Part shown: positions 27,423-36,049 of the stretch, piece by piece | Position numbering within the stretch: the stretch's first letter is position 1 | Layout of the letters: each line of letters starts with the position of its first letter | From: Sphingomonas sp. Leaf34 | GTDB taxonomy: Bacteria > Pseudomonadota > Alphaproteobacteria > Sphingomonadales > Sphingomonadaceae | Direction: 5' to 3' | Length of the DNA stretch: 64,000 nucleotides | NCBI RefSeq assembly: GCF_001421805.1 | Contig: NZ_LMLC01000002.1 | Coordinates: 558,001-622,000 of the forward strand | Program-made: the position numbers and the translations under genes | Notes under the pieces: generated by a model | What the model was told of the DNA's origin: nothing | The model's database searches: none | Seen by the model: only the letters and a program-made list of their open reading frames with translations

Positions 27423-29870
27423 ATGCTCGCCGGTGTCTGTCTGTTTGCCCTGCTTCTCACCACCACCGCCTACGCTCAGACGCCCGGCGACAGCGCCTAC
27501 CATCGCGCACCCGACGCAATCGCCAAGGCGCTGGAAACACCGCCCACCCCCGGCGTCGCGGTCAGCCCCGATCACCGCACGCTCGCTATCCTGGGACGCG
27601 AGAATCTGCCGTCGATCGCCAATCTGTCGAAACCGATCCTTCGGCTGGGTGGCTACCGCATCGATCCCGCCACCAACGGCCAGGCCGAGGTGCGCGTGCA
27701 ATGGCTGAACGCGCTCAGTTTCAAGGACGTGGAGTCCGGGCGGACCGTTGCGGTCACGCTGCCCGCCGGCCTGCGCTTCGCCGCGCCCGATTGGTCGCCC
27801 GACGGCACCCGGCTCGCCTTCTACGCGCAAGAGGCCGACGGCCTGTCACTATGGATCGCCGAGCGCGACGGCAACGCCCGCGCGGTCGCCCGCGGGCTGA
27901 ACGGCACGTTCGGCTCGCCCTTTGCCTGGATGCCGGATGGCAAGGCGCTGGTCGCCTATACCGTACCCGCCGGTCGCGGCGCGGCGCCCGTCACGAGCAG
28001 CACCCCGACCGGCCCCGTCGTACAGGAAAGCGCAGGGCGCACATCGGCGGCGCGGACCTATGAGGACCTGCTCGGCGATGCGCATGACGAGGCGCTGTTC
28101 GACCATTATTTCACCGGCCAGCTGGTCCGGGTCGATCTCGCCGGCGCTACGACGCCGATCGGAACGCCGGGCCTGGTTACCGATTTCAGTGTCTCCCCGG
28201 ACGGTCGCTATCTGCTGACCGAGCGGCTCAAGCGGCCTTATTCCTATCTGCTGCCCGCCCGCTTCTTCCCGACCGAGATCGCCGTCTCGACGATCGACGG
28301 CCAGCCGGTGAAAACCTTGGTCGATCGCCCGCTCGCCGACGATTTGCCGGTCGATTTCGACGCCACCGTCAAGGGGCCGCGCGAGGCGGTTTGGCGGTCG
28401 GATGCGCCGGCGACGCTGGTCTGGGCAGAAGCGCTGGACGGCGGCAATCCGCGCGTCAAGATCGCGTTCCACGACAAGGTGATGATGCAGGCGGCGCCGT
28501 TCGCTGCGGCACCGGTGGAACTGGCGCAGACCCCGGCCCGCTATGCAGAGACCCTTTGGGGAGATGATGGCTTCGCGATGGTCATCGATCGCGAATGGCG
28601 TACGCGCACTGAGCATCGCCTGGCCGTTGCGCCATCACGACCGGGCCAGACGCGGACGGTATCGACGCTCAACTATCAGGATCAATATGGCGATCCCGGC
28701 GAACCGCTCGTCGAAGAAAATGCCGCCGGCAAGCCGGTGATGCGCTTCACGCCCGCGCGTGACGGCGTGTACGTCACCGGCGACGGCGCGACCAAGGCGG
28801 GGGCGTTTCCCTTCCTGGCGACGATGCCGCTTGCCGGGGGCGAACAGACGCGGCTCTGGACCGCCAAGGCGCCCTATTACGAAACGGTCGTCGCCTTGCT
28901 CGACGAGCGCGGGCAGCACATCCTGACGCGGCGCGAGAGCGCGAAGCTTGCGCCCAATTACATGATCCGCGGCGTGAAGGGCGGCAGCGCCAAGGCGGTC
29001 ACCGCCTTCGCCGATCCCGCTCCGGTCTTCGCCGGCGTCACGCAGCGCACCATCACCTATCCCCGCGCCGACGGACTGCGGCTGTCGGGCTCGCTGTATC
29101 TGCCCGCCGGCTACGACGCGAAACGCGACGGGCCGTTGCCGACGCTGCTTTGGGCGTATCCGGCGGAGTTCACCGACGCGAAGGTCGCCGGCCAGACGGT
29201 CGATCAGGGCAACCGGTTCGTTCGCCCGCGCGGCATCAGCCACCTGTTCCTGCTGACGCAGGGCTATGCGGTTCTCGACAACCCGTCGATGCCGATCATC
29301 GGCGAGGGCGGCGCGGAGGCCAACGACACCTACGTCAAGCAGTTGCAGCAGGATGCGCAGGCCGCGGTCGATGCGGTGGTCAAACTGGGCGTCGGCGACC
29401 GCGCCCGCATGGCGGTCGGCGGGCACAGCTACGGTGCGTTCATGACCGCCAATCTACTCGCGCATACCGACCTGTTCCGCGCCGGCATCGCCCGGTCGGG
29501 CGCGTACAACCGCACGCTGACGCCGTTCGGCTTCCAGGCCGAGCAACGTACCTATTGGCAGGCTACGCCGACCTACACCGAGATGAGCCCGTTCACCTAT
29601 GCCGACCGGATAAAGGCGCCGATCCTGCTGATCCATGGCGGCGCGGACGACAATAGCGGCACCTTCCCGATCCAGTCGGAGCGCATGTACGCGGCACTGA
29701 AGGGCAACGGCGCGACGGTCCGCTACGTCGTCCTGCCCAACGAACCGCACGGCTATCGCGCGCTGGAATCGACCGAGGAGACGTTGTGGCAGATGACCGA
29801 CTGGCTCGACCGCTACGTCAAGCCGAAACAGACCGGATCGACGGTGGCGGCGGTAGCCGCGGAAAAGTGA
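27423..29870 (+). CDS. Secreted S9-family (prolyl oligopeptidase-like) peptidase
   Basis: 815 residues with signal peptide MLAGVCLFALLLTTTAYAQ. An N-terminal beta-propeller (VSPDHRTLAILGRENLPSI, WSPDGTRLAFYAQE, DGRYLLTERL) caps a C-terminal alpha/beta hydrolase domain. The nucleophile is in GHSYGAF (about 667), the Asp in HGGADDNSG (about 738) and the His in EPHGYR (about 776). The fold and length match glutamyl-endopeptidase-like members of S9. The ATG at 27423 follows an AAGGA ribosome site and begins the signal; the long upstream frame extension crosses the repeat and is not coding. Confidence 0.9.
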   Translation: MLAGVCLFALLLTTTAYAQTPGDSAYHRAPDAIAKALETPPTPGVAVSPDHRTLAILGRENLPSIANLSKPILRLGGYRIDPATNGQAEVRVQWLNALSFKDVESGRTVAVTLPAGLRFAAPDWSPDGTRLAFYAQEADGLSLWIAERDGNARAVARGLNGTFGSPFAWMPDGKALVAYTVPAGRGAAPVTSSTPTGPVVQESAGRTSAARTYEDLLGDAHDEALFDHYFTGQLVRVDLAGATTPIGTPGLVTDFSVSPDGRYLLTERLKRPYSYLLPARFFPTEIAVSTIDGQPVKTLVDRPLADDLPVDFDATVKGPREAVWRSDAPATLVWAEALDGGNPRVKIAFHDKVMMQAAPFAAAPVELAQTPARYAETLWGDDGFAMVIDREWRTRTEHRLAVAPSRPGQTRTVSTLNYQDQYGDPGEPLVEENAAGKPVMRFTPARDGVYVTGDGATKAGAFPFLATMPLAGGEQTRLWTAKAPYYETVVALLDERGQHILTRRESAKLAPNYMIRGVKGGSAKAVTAFADPAPVFAGVTQRTITYPRADGLRLSGSLYLPAGYDAKRDGPLPTLLWAYPAEFTDAKVAGQTVDQGNRFVRPRGISHLFLLTQGYAVLDNPSMPIIGEGGAEANDTYVKQLQQDAQAAVDAVVKLGVGDRARMAVGGHSYGAFMTANLLAHTDLFRAGIARSGAYNRTLTPFGFQAEQRTYWQATPTYTEMSPFTYADRIKAPILLIHGGADDNSGTFPIQSERMYAALKGNGATVRYVVLPNEPHGYRALESTEETLWQMTDWLDRYVKPKQTGSTVAAVAAEK

Positions 29871-29910
29871 TCGATGCACCGGTGACGGTCCGGAAGTAGG
29901 CAGGCAATTT

Positions 29911-29970
29911 GACCCACAACTAGACGCTCAGCCTGCCATTCCCGCCTCCCAACTTTGGACACCCGTTCAT
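29911..29970 (+). repeat. 60-bp dispersed repeat, copy 8
   Basis: First half GACCCACAACTAGACGCTCA; second half begins CCTCCCAACTTTGGACACCC and ends GTTCAT. It lies 41 bp after the S9 stop. Confidence 0.78.
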
Positions 29971-30040
29971 CTTAATATTCTGACCCGCTTCCACCTGCCA
30001 AGGTATGATTGGTGGTAAGTGGCATTTCGTAGATAGAGCG

Positions 30041-30295
30041 CTAGGGAACCTCGAATGCGGTCAGTATAGGGCACGGTCCCGCCGATCCTGATCCGCACTC
30101 GCCGGCTAGCCGGGCGAGCGGCTGACGCGCTGACATCATTCCTGCGATGTTGGCATCCAGCGCCGCAAGGCGTGACTGGGCGAGCTCGCGCGCGCGGCTG
30201 AAGTCCTGCGTCGCGTCCAGCGCTAGGAGTTCGCTTATCTCGTCCAGTTTTGAAGCCAGCTGCCTGCACTTAACGTATGAAGCGGAGGCGCGCAC
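30041..30295 (-). pseudogene. MerR-family regulator, C-terminal remnant
   Basis: The frame KCRQLASKLDEISELLALD, then ARELAQSRLAALDANIAGM and LAGECGSGSAGPCPILTAF, matches the C-terminal coiled coil and Cys-containing metal-binding tail of MerR regulators. The N-terminal HTH is missing: an in-frame TAA lies just upstream of the first possible start. Without the HTH it cannot bind DNA as MerR does. It is probably a remnant. Confidence 0.6.
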
Positions 30296-30417
30296 GTCGC
30301 TGGCGCTTTAACTGCGAAACCGGTCCCGCCGGGTTGAGCTGGCTCGCTAGGCACGATTGCCATGGCGGTCTGGATGCTTGCCAGAATGTGAGCCGCGTCA
30401 CCAAGAAAGCTCCTCAC
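30235..30417 (-). CDS. Short ORF coupled to the PAS-HTH regulator gene
   Basis: A 60-codon frame starting GTG at 30417 overlaps the stop of the upstream regulator gene (GTGA), the usual sign of translational coupling. Its first 30 residues (SFLGDAAHILASIQTAMAI) could form a helix; the rest overlaps the MerR remnant in another frame and looks non-coding. It may be the broken 5' end of a former partner gene. I recognise no family. Confidence 0.25.
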   Translation of the reverse strand: MRSFLGDAAHILASIQTAMAIVPSEPAQPGGTGFAVKAPATCAPPLHTLSAGSWLQNWTR

Positions 30418-31082
30418 GACCCGATATGCAAAATCGCATCGGGAACGTCGTAAACCGCCGCGAGCATAGCTTCGGTTCGCAACAGACCTTCTTGCGAAAG
30501 CTGAATACCATCTAACGCGTCTGCGCCCATTTGGACAAAACCGCGCTCCTGTAACAGCTTAAGCCAACGCGATGCCGCAGTCGGAGCCACCCCTGCATAC
30601 TCAGCGACCTCAGCAAGAGCGAGATTGCGCCCTTCGGCTTCCGCCAAATATATGCCGATAAGGAGCGAACCCACAGGATCAGTGCTGAGTTCGTTACCGA
30701 ATAGGTTCACGCGTGCGGTATGAACGTGGCGAATCCGTAACGCTGCTTCCCAAAGTCGTGCTGGCGGAAGCTGGCGCCCGTGATCGCGCCAAAAAAGTGT
30801 GCTGACCAACCTGTCGGGATTGGAAAAGCGAGTGACGAACAGATTGGCTGCCACACTGCTGCCGTCAGGGCGGATGTAGCGCTTTTGCAGACGGACCGGC
30901 GCGGCTCCATCCTCCAGAACCGATAACATGCGAGTGCTGCGATCCATGTCCCTGGGATCGGTGAACAGCTTGTAGGATCGGCCGACAAAGTCAGCCTCCT
31001 CGCGCTGCAGCAAATCACAGAAACCTCGATCGCCTGCGAGGATGACACCCTCAACGGTCGATACACAATGAGCCGACGGCAT
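30414..31082 (-). CDS. PAS domain and winged-helix transcriptional regulator
   Basis: A 222-residue cytoplasmic protein. Residues about 8-105 fit a PAS fold (GVILAGDRGFCDLLQREEADFVGRSY, then VRLQKRYIRPDGSSV, then VSTLFWRDHG). Residues about 150-210 form an HTH of the MarR/winged type (LALAEVAEYAGVAPTAASRWLKLLQERGFV). It should sense a small ligand or redox state through the PAS domain and control transcription. Its target is unknown. Confidence 0.72.
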   Translation of the reverse strand: MPSAHCVSTVEGVILAGDRGFCDLLQREEADFVGRSYKLFTDPRDMDRSTRMLSVLEDGAAPVRLQKRYIRPDGSSVAANLFVTRFSNPDRLVSTLFWRDHGRQLPPARLWEAALRIRHVHTARVNLFGNELSTDPVGSLLIGIYLAEAEGRNLALAEVAEYAGVAPTAASRWLKLLQERGFVQMGADALDGIQLSQEGLLRTEAMLAAVYDVPDAILHIGS

Positions 31083-31341
31083 TCACGTTCTCCGCCTCGT
31101 CTTTATCATAGGTAGGCTCAGGCTGCTATTAGGCAACAGCCGACATGAGGCGCACGCCAAGATCTGCACCAAGCGCCGCCCCTGCTCGAATGGCTGCCCT
31201 TGCACGTCAGGATGGCGTCAAACGTGACCGCTTGTGTGAATGGTTTGTCATGCATTGGTTCAGTTTCAGTTCGGGAACCTATGTTAGCGTCAGTCGATTA
31301 GTCCCACGCCGCTGGACATGCCGCGCTACTGAGAAAATTTC

Positions 31342-31500
31342 ATGAAAGATGAAAAACCGCCAGCTCAGCTCGATGAGGCTATCAAACTGCTGTCTCAAGC
31401 GCTCCAACTGGTTGATGCAGACAATTGCACGCTAGTTGCAGCCCACATCCAAATGGCACTTGACGCTGCCAACCAACACAGCCGTAGTCAAAACGATTAG
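31342..31500 (+). CDS. Small helical protein, 52 residues
   Basis: A short ORF not overlapped by any longer gene: MKDEKPPAQLDEAIKLL, then AAHIQMALDAANQ, ending in a charged tail and TAG. The leucine and alanine spacing is that of an amphipathic helical pair. There is no clear ribosome site (upstream AGAAAATTTC), which lowers confidence. I do not recognise a family. It lies alone between the PAS regulator (divergent) and a repeat copy. Confidence 0.45.
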   Translation: MKDEKPPAQLDEAIKLLSQALQLVDADNCTLVAAHIQMALDAANQHSRSQND

Positions 31501-31928
31501 TTTACAGCAGCCTCAACGATTGGGGTCCGATGCATCTGTGAAGCGTTAGACATTGATTGTCCCTCGGCTAGGATATTAGTTAGCGTTACCCGATTGGCGC
31601 CCCATGACGCGTTAGCTAGTTCCCGCGCGAGATGGTCGACAAGAGCCTGGACGTACAGATAGTCGGTAGCTGGCTTGCTGAGTCCACGATCCTGCACGTG
31701 GCCTCGCTACTCGAGAGCGTCAGCCCAGTACGATATCTGCACCCTACCCTGTGACGGCGAAGTGCCACCCGGTCGAGTTCACCGGGGGCGCTACCCGGCT
31801 CCCGCCGCCCGCTATGTGACCGGCTTCGCAACCTGCTTAAGTATAAGATCCTTGGCCGTGTTTCCGCCAAGAACACCTAGCCACCCGCGATACAGCGAGG
31901 CCGGCCTACAGACAGCTCATTGGAGTGA
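31501..31928. other. Intergenic region, no supported gene
   Basis: About 430 bp after the 52-residue ORF. A minus-strand frame (31497-31697, 66 codons) is open but shows no family features or ribosome site. Repeat copy 9 follows. Confidence 0.5.
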
Positions 31929-31988
31929 CGCCCACTTGTGGAGGGTCGGGGCCATTCCGCCGTTTCCCGAAACCTGCCGTTCGTTCGT
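31929..31988 (+). repeat. 60-bp dispersed repeat, copy 9
   Basis: First half CGCCCACTTGTGGAGGGTCG; second half begins TTTCCCGAAACCTGCCGTTC and ends GTTCGT. More diverged, but the length is kept. Confidence 0.6.
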
Positions 31989-32053
31989 CACGTTTGAACA
32001 CCTAGATCGAACGCGAGTCTGGTTGAATGGTAAAGCCCGCGAAGGCGACCATC

Positions 32054-32329
32054 CTACAATCCAGCTTGGTCAATCATGGATGCAACCTCGACCGGCAATA
32101 CCAACTCTGACTTTGGCAGGAACCGGTTAAACGCAGTCTGCACTCGCTTGCGTGCGACCTGATATGCCTTGTGTCGGATCGCGCGCGTCGCATTCGTCCG
32201 CCATGATGGGCTCTCACCAAGCAGCGCCTCCCACTTAGCCTCCTCTGCCTCCAGGATCGACAGCGCCAAGCGCAGTCCATCTCGCCGCCCGCGTGCGTAA
32301 TCTTCGGACATCGTCAGCTTCTCCGTCAT
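32054..32329 (-). CDS. Conserved small hypothetical protein, 91 residues
   Basis: Starting at 32329: MTEKLTMSEDYARGRRDGL, then LEAEEAKWEALLGESPSWRTN, RHKAYQVARKRVQTAFNRF and a short tail. Basic, charged and probably helical; the regular Arg/Lys-Trp spacing suggests a nucleic-acid- or protein-binding helix bundle. The open frame extends 66 codons upstream, but that extension crosses repeat copy 10, so I start at 32329. No function can be assigned. Confidence 0.55.
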   Translation of the reverse strand: MTEKLTMSEDYARGRRDGLRLALSILEAEEAKWEALLGESPSWRTNATRAIRHKAYQVARKRVQTAFNRFLPKSELVLPVEVASMIDQAGL

Positions 32330-32404
32330 GCGCGCACCGTTGGTCTCGCACCCGATCCTTGGCAAGGCAGCCCCCCCGGGTGGCACGTCCGAAATCGAAT
32401 CAAA

Positions 32405-32464
32405 GACCCAGTTCCGGACGCTCAGCCGAGATTTCGCGCCTCCCAGTTCCGGACATCTGTTCAT
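32405..32464 (+). repeat. 60-bp dispersed repeat, copy 10
   Basis: First half GACCCAGTTCCGGACGCTCA; second half begins CCTCCCAGTTCCGGACATCT and ends GTTCAT. The two halves are nearly identical here (CCCAGTTCCGGAC in both), which shows directly that the element is a direct repeat. Confidence 0.82.
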
Positions 32465-32660
32465 ATCGGCTATACGCGTCGACAAGCGGCGCTTTACAGG
32501 AGGAAGTGGAGCAAAGCGGTTGCTCACGCGTCCCGGCGGAACCGCAGCTCGCGATGGGATTGGACATTACTGATTGCGAATGGTTCTGACTGCGAATGCC
32601 TGATTCTGGACTGAGAACGGAATGGCCGCTCAAGTCCGCAGCAAGCTGGCTCAGCCGCAG

Positions 32661-32939
32661 CTAATCTGTTCGGTCCTGAGTTCGCGCAGCAGCACTGGCT
32701 GCTGCGGCCCAACCCAAAAGCCCGATCCCACCCAGCCACACCATGAAGGCAGCGCTGTCGCCGAGCAACGCGCAGGCGAAGCCGGGAACGCACGCTGCGG
32801 CGACCAACATCGCGCGTGGCTGGCTCGCGGCCCGGTCACGGTCGCCGGTGGCGCGCCGCCGCTTCGGATCGCCGATGCACAACAGGATCACCGGAAACGC
32901 CGAGAGCAGCAATGCGCCCAGCGCGACAGCGATCGTCAT
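32661..32939 (-). CDS. Small membrane protein (DUF3325-like)
   Basis: 92 residues with three hydrophobic segments (IAVALGALLLSAFPVILLCIG, MLVAAACVPGFACALLG, FMVWLGGIGLLGWAAAA). Its length and helix pattern resemble DUF3325, found in operons next to TonB siderophore receptors, but the similarity is by pattern only. The ATG overlaps the stop of the preceding 40-codon gene (ATGA). It is part of a three-gene set divergent from the TonB receptor. Confidence 0.55.
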   Translation of the reverse strand: MTIAVALGALLLSAFPVILLCIGDPKRRRATGDRDRAASQPRAMLVAAACVPGFACALLGDSAAFMVWLGGIGLLGWAAAASAAARTQDRTD

Positions 32940-33058
32940 GCCTCGACCGGGTCCAGGATCAGCCCGTATCCCCGCGACGCACGCGGCCACATCGTCCGGC
33001 AGTCGCGGACCAGCCATGCGCCACCGATCACGAACGCGAGGTCGAGCGCCGCAATCAC
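32936..33058 (-). CDS. 40-residue coupled ORF between two small membrane-protein genes
   Basis: The GTG start at 33058 overlaps the upstream stop (GTGA) and its TGA overlaps the next ATG (ATGA). Such double coupling is strong evidence that it is translated. The sequence begins MIAALDLAFVIGGAWLV, a membrane-helix-like stretch, and ends LILDPVEA. In related siderophore-receptor loci this position is often held by a PepSY-type membrane protein, so this could be a reduced form; that is inference. Confidence 0.5.
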   Translation of the reverse strand: MIAALDLAFVIGGAWLVRDCRTMWPRASRGYGLILDPVEA

Positions 33059-33279
33059 CGGCTGGCCGGCGCGATCGCCTCAGCCCAGCCAGGGCCGCCG
33101 GCGGCGAACAAGCGCAGCAGCGGCAGCGTGAGCATGACGCCGCCCGTCGCGACCTTGAGCATGGTGGTCAACACGGCGTTGCTGCGCGCCACGGCGCCCG
33201 CAAGGATCGCGGCGCCCGCGGCGATAAGGAACGCCGTCATGGTCCAATAGACCGCCGCGGTCGCCACGAAGGACCGCAT
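33055..33279 (-). CDS. Small two-helix membrane protein
   Basis: 74 residues with two hydrophobic segments (YWTMTAFLIAAGAAILAGAV and MLKVATGGVMLTLPLLRLF). It is first of three coupled genes and starts 102 bp from the divergent TonB receptor gene. By position it resembles the DUF3649-type genes of siderophore-uptake loci, but the sequence is too short to be sure. Confidence 0.5.
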   Translation of the reverse strand: MRSFVATAAVYWTMTAFLIAAGAAILAGAVARSNAVLTTMLKVATGGVMLTLPLLRLFAAGGPGWAEAIAPASR

Positions 33280-33309
33280 AAATGCAGCGAATTATACTGG
33301 CAAGCTTAA

Positions 33310-33330
33310 TGCTATTGATAATCTGTCGCA
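33310..33330 (+). promoter_or_regulatory. Possible Fur/Irr-type box
   Basis: TGCTATTGATAATCTGTCGCA lies between the divergent TonB receptor and small membrane genes. It has TGC and GCA ends and an ATTGATAAT core reminiscent of iron-responsive boxes, but dyad symmetry is weak. Confidence 0.25.
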
Positions 33331-33381
33331 ACGATATAGGAGCGCCCACAATCGAACTGGAACGAGACGAAGGGGCGGAAT

Positions 33382-35484
33382 ATGGGGAAGTTGATCGTTG
33401 TGGCCGGTATGGCGGGCGTGCTGGCCAGTTCTGAGGCCTGGGCGCAGGATGCGGAGCCGGTAGCGCCGGATAACGAAATCGTGGTGACCGGCACCATCGC
33501 CGGCACGAAGACCGAAACCCCGCTGATCGAGCTGCCGCAGCCGCTAACCGTCATCACGGCGGACCAGTATCTGTCGCAGGGCGCGATCAACATCAGCGAC
33601 ACGGTAAAGTACGCCGCCGGCGTCCTCGCCAATCCCTATGGCCGCGATACGCGAGTCGACGGCTTCAACGTGCGCGGCATCAGCGCGCTGCAGTTCCGCG
33701 ACGGCATGCGCGACATCTTCTCCTATTATGCCAGCATCCCCTCGGACCCGTATAATTTCTCGCGGGTCGAGATCGTACGCGGCCCGGCATCGGTGCTGTT
33801 CGGCCAGGGCTCGATCGGCGGTCTCGTCAACCTCGTCTCCAAGACGCCCGAGTTCCGCACCGGCGGCGAGCTGAACCTCGTCTATGGCAGCTATGACCGC
33901 AAGGAGGCGCTAGGGGATGTCAACCTGGCGCTCAGCGACACGCTGGCGATCCGTGCGGTCGGCCGCGTGCGCGATTCCGACACCTTCATCGATCATGTTC
34001 CCGACGACCGCGTGATGTTCGCGCCGTCGATCCGCTGGCAGCCGACGCCGGATACCGACCTGATCCTGACCGGCCTGTACCAGAAGGACGACACCGGCTC
34101 GACCTCGCAGTTCCTGCCGATCGTCGGCACCTTCGCGCCCAATCCCGACAATCCGGGCGGGCGGCTCGATCCCTACACCTTCGTCGGCAAGGCCGGCTGG
34201 GACCGCTATGCCGGCCGCTCGCTCCAGGGTGGCGGAACGCTGATCCACCGCTTCTCGGACACTCTTCGTATCAGCCTGAAGGCACGATACATCGACAGCG
34301 ACCTCGAATATTTCACCCATTACGCTGACAGCTATACCAACCCGACCAATCCGTTCGCAGTCTACGGCACCGATGGCCGCACCATCGGGCTGTACGCCGA
34401 AGCCAGCGATGCGCGAATGAACGTCTTCTCGACCGACAACAACGTCCAGTTCAAATTCAACACCGGCGCGGAGATCGAGCACACGCTGCTGGCTGGTCTC
34501 GACTATAGCTGGAACAAGGTCGGCAAGCGGTTCGCGACCACGGCGCTGGAGACGGTCGATCTCTACGACATCGATTATGATGCGCTGCAGACCTACGACC
34601 CCGGCGGCCCGTTCGCCTATGATTCGCAGAAGCAGCTCGGCGTCTATCTCCAGGACCAGATCCGCTTCTTCGACCGCGTCTCGGTGATCGTCGGCGCCCG
34701 CCGCGACCATGTGACCAACTCCTCGGGCCAGGAGGACAATGCCACCACCTTCCGCGCCGGCATCATCGGCGAGGTCGGCGCCGGCTTCTCGCCCTTCTTC
34801 AGCTACACCGAAAGCTTCCTGCCGATCGCCGGCCGGCTGACCGGGCCCGGTGGCGTCCCGACCGCCCCCTTCAAGCCGCAGATGGGCACGCAATATGAGG
34901 CCGGGCTGAAGTGGCAGCCCGATCTCCGGACGCTGGTAACCGTGACCGGTTTCAAGATTAAGGAGCGCAACCGCGTCCTCTATCTGGCGAACAACGTAAC
35001 GACCCAGTCCGGCGAATTGTCCACCAAAGGCGTCGAGTTTGAGGCGAGCCGCGTCCTGCCGGGCAATTTCGAGCTGCTGCTGAACTATGGCTACAGCCAG
35101 CTCGATTCCGAGGTAAACACCAGTCTCGACTATATGCCGCGGCACACCGCGTCGATTTGGTCGACAAAGACCTTCGGCGACACCAGCGAACCGCAGCTGA
35201 GGCTCGGCGCAGGCGTGGTGTATAGCGGGGAGAGCAAGTCGACCGGGACGCTCGATCCCTACGGTCTGAACGCCGCAATCGCTCCCGGCACGTTGTACAC
35301 GGTCGTCACCCCGTCGCGCACGACGGTCGACGCGCTCGCGGAGATCAGCTGGGACAAATGGCGCCTGGCGATCAACGCGACCAACCTGCTGGATAACCGT
35401 GGTTTCGCCTCCTGCCTCGCGCGTGGCGACTGCTTCATGGCCGCCCCGCGCAACGTTATGGTAACGCTGGGCTTTCGGTTCTAG
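33382..35484 (+). CDS. TonB-dependent siderophore receptor
   Basis: A 700-residue outer-membrane receptor with signal MGKLIVVAGMAGVLASSEAWA. A TonB-box-like NEIVVTG follows at about residue 31. The plug domain shows VRGISALQFRDGMRD and VEIVRGPASVLFGQGSIGGLVN. The barrel ends RNVMVTLGFRF with terminal Phe. Plug motifs and length match ferric-siderophore receptors (FhuA/FpvA-like group without STN domain). The divergent small membrane genes and possible iron box suggest iron-regulated uptake. Confidence 0.92.
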   Translation: MGKLIVVAGMAGVLASSEAWAQDAEPVAPDNEIVVTGTIAGTKTETPLIELPQPLTVITADQYLSQGAINISDTVKYAAGVLANPYGRDTRVDGFNVRGISALQFRDGMRDIFSYYASIPSDPYNFSRVEIVRGPASVLFGQGSIGGLVNLVSKTPEFRTGGELNLVYGSYDRKEALGDVNLALSDTLAIRAVGRVRDSDTFIDHVPDDRVMFAPSIRWQPTPDTDLILTGLYQKDDTGSTSQFLPIVGTFAPNPDNPGGRLDPYTFVGKAGWDRYAGRSLQGGGTLIHRFSDTLRISLKARYIDSDLEYFTHYADSYTNPTNPFAVYGTDGRTIGLYAEASDARMNVFSTDNNVQFKFNTGAEIEHTLLAGLDYSWNKVGKRFATTALETVDLYDIDYDALQTYDPGGPFAYDSQKQLGVYLQDQIRFFDRVSVIVGARRDHVTNSSGQEDNATTFRAGIIGEVGAGFSPFFSYTESFLPIAGRLTGPGGVPTAPFKPQMGTQYEAGLKWQPDLRTLVTVTGFKIKERNRVLYLANNVTTQSGELSTKGVEFEASRVLPGNFELLLNYGYSQLDSEVNTSLDYMPRHTASIWSTKTFGDTSEPQLRLGAGVVYSGESKSTGTLDPYGLNAAIAPGTLYTVVTPSRTTVDALAEISWDKWRLAINATNLLDNRGFASCLARGDCFMAAPRNVMVTLGFRF

Positions 35485-35815
35485 CGGGCGACGGCTTGGC
35501 ATCACTGCTCGGCGGCATGGATGCCCGCGTGGCCAACGCCACCCCGGTTGGTTCTTCCTGCGGTAGAACCAACCGGACTACCAGCGCATCACGGTCAATT
35601 GGGCCCTGTTCGTTTCAGCTTACCCATCGGTGACTTTAACCGATTTGTACGGAGGACCGCATTCAGGGACGGTCGAGAACGTCGCAAGCGGCCAGTTCGG
35701 ACCCGTTCTGCCTGTCCGGTTTGTGCCACGCGAACGGAAGAATCTGTCAGGAGCAGCCGTTCGCCGGCTAACGCAGCGATGGCTTGAAGTGGTCGGAAGC
35801 CGCCGCGATCGCCAA
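35485..35815. other. Spacer after the TonB receptor
   Basis: About 330 bp with no supported gene. It contains an inverted repeat around GGTTGGTTC and GAACCAACC (35547-35573), which could be a terminator stem for the receptor gene, although no T-tract follows. Confidence 0.5.
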
Positions 35816-35910
35816 GACCCATAGTCGGCCATTCCCGCCCTCTCCCCCGCTTCCCAGAATCGGACGTTGACGCCCCTTCCCTCGCTTCCCGACTTTGGAC
35901 GCTGGTTCAT
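35816..35910 (+). repeat. Dispersed repeat, three-unit copy (95 bp)
   Basis: Units start at 35816 (GACCCATAGTCGGCCATTCC), 35851 (TTCCCAGAATCGGACGTTGA) and 35886 (TTCCCGACTTTGGACGCTGG, ending TTCAT). The spacing is 35 bp, as in the 60-bp copies, so this is the same element with one extra half-site. Confidence 0.78.
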
Positions 35911-36049
35911 CTTTGCGAATGACCGATGTTGAAGCCCGGCTTTCCGCTCGCGAAGGGAAGGAAAGGCGACCGTCCGCTTTCGGGAAGGGGGTGGCGATAG
36001 CCGACATGTGGGGCTCTGGCGTCTTTTCGAAAGGATCGAGAAACGGGGA

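Noticed and set aside
31497..31697. 66-codon minus-strand frame
   Set aside because: No ribosome site, no similarity and composition like the surrounding non-coding DNA.
33910..35505. 531-codon minus-strand frame opposite the TonB receptor
   Set aside because: Shadow of the receptor gene, with biased composition and no family features.
35816..35910. CRISPR array
   Set aside because: The period of 35 bp and three units are suggestive, but the units are degenerate and the spaces between them are only about 15 bp. There are no cas genes.
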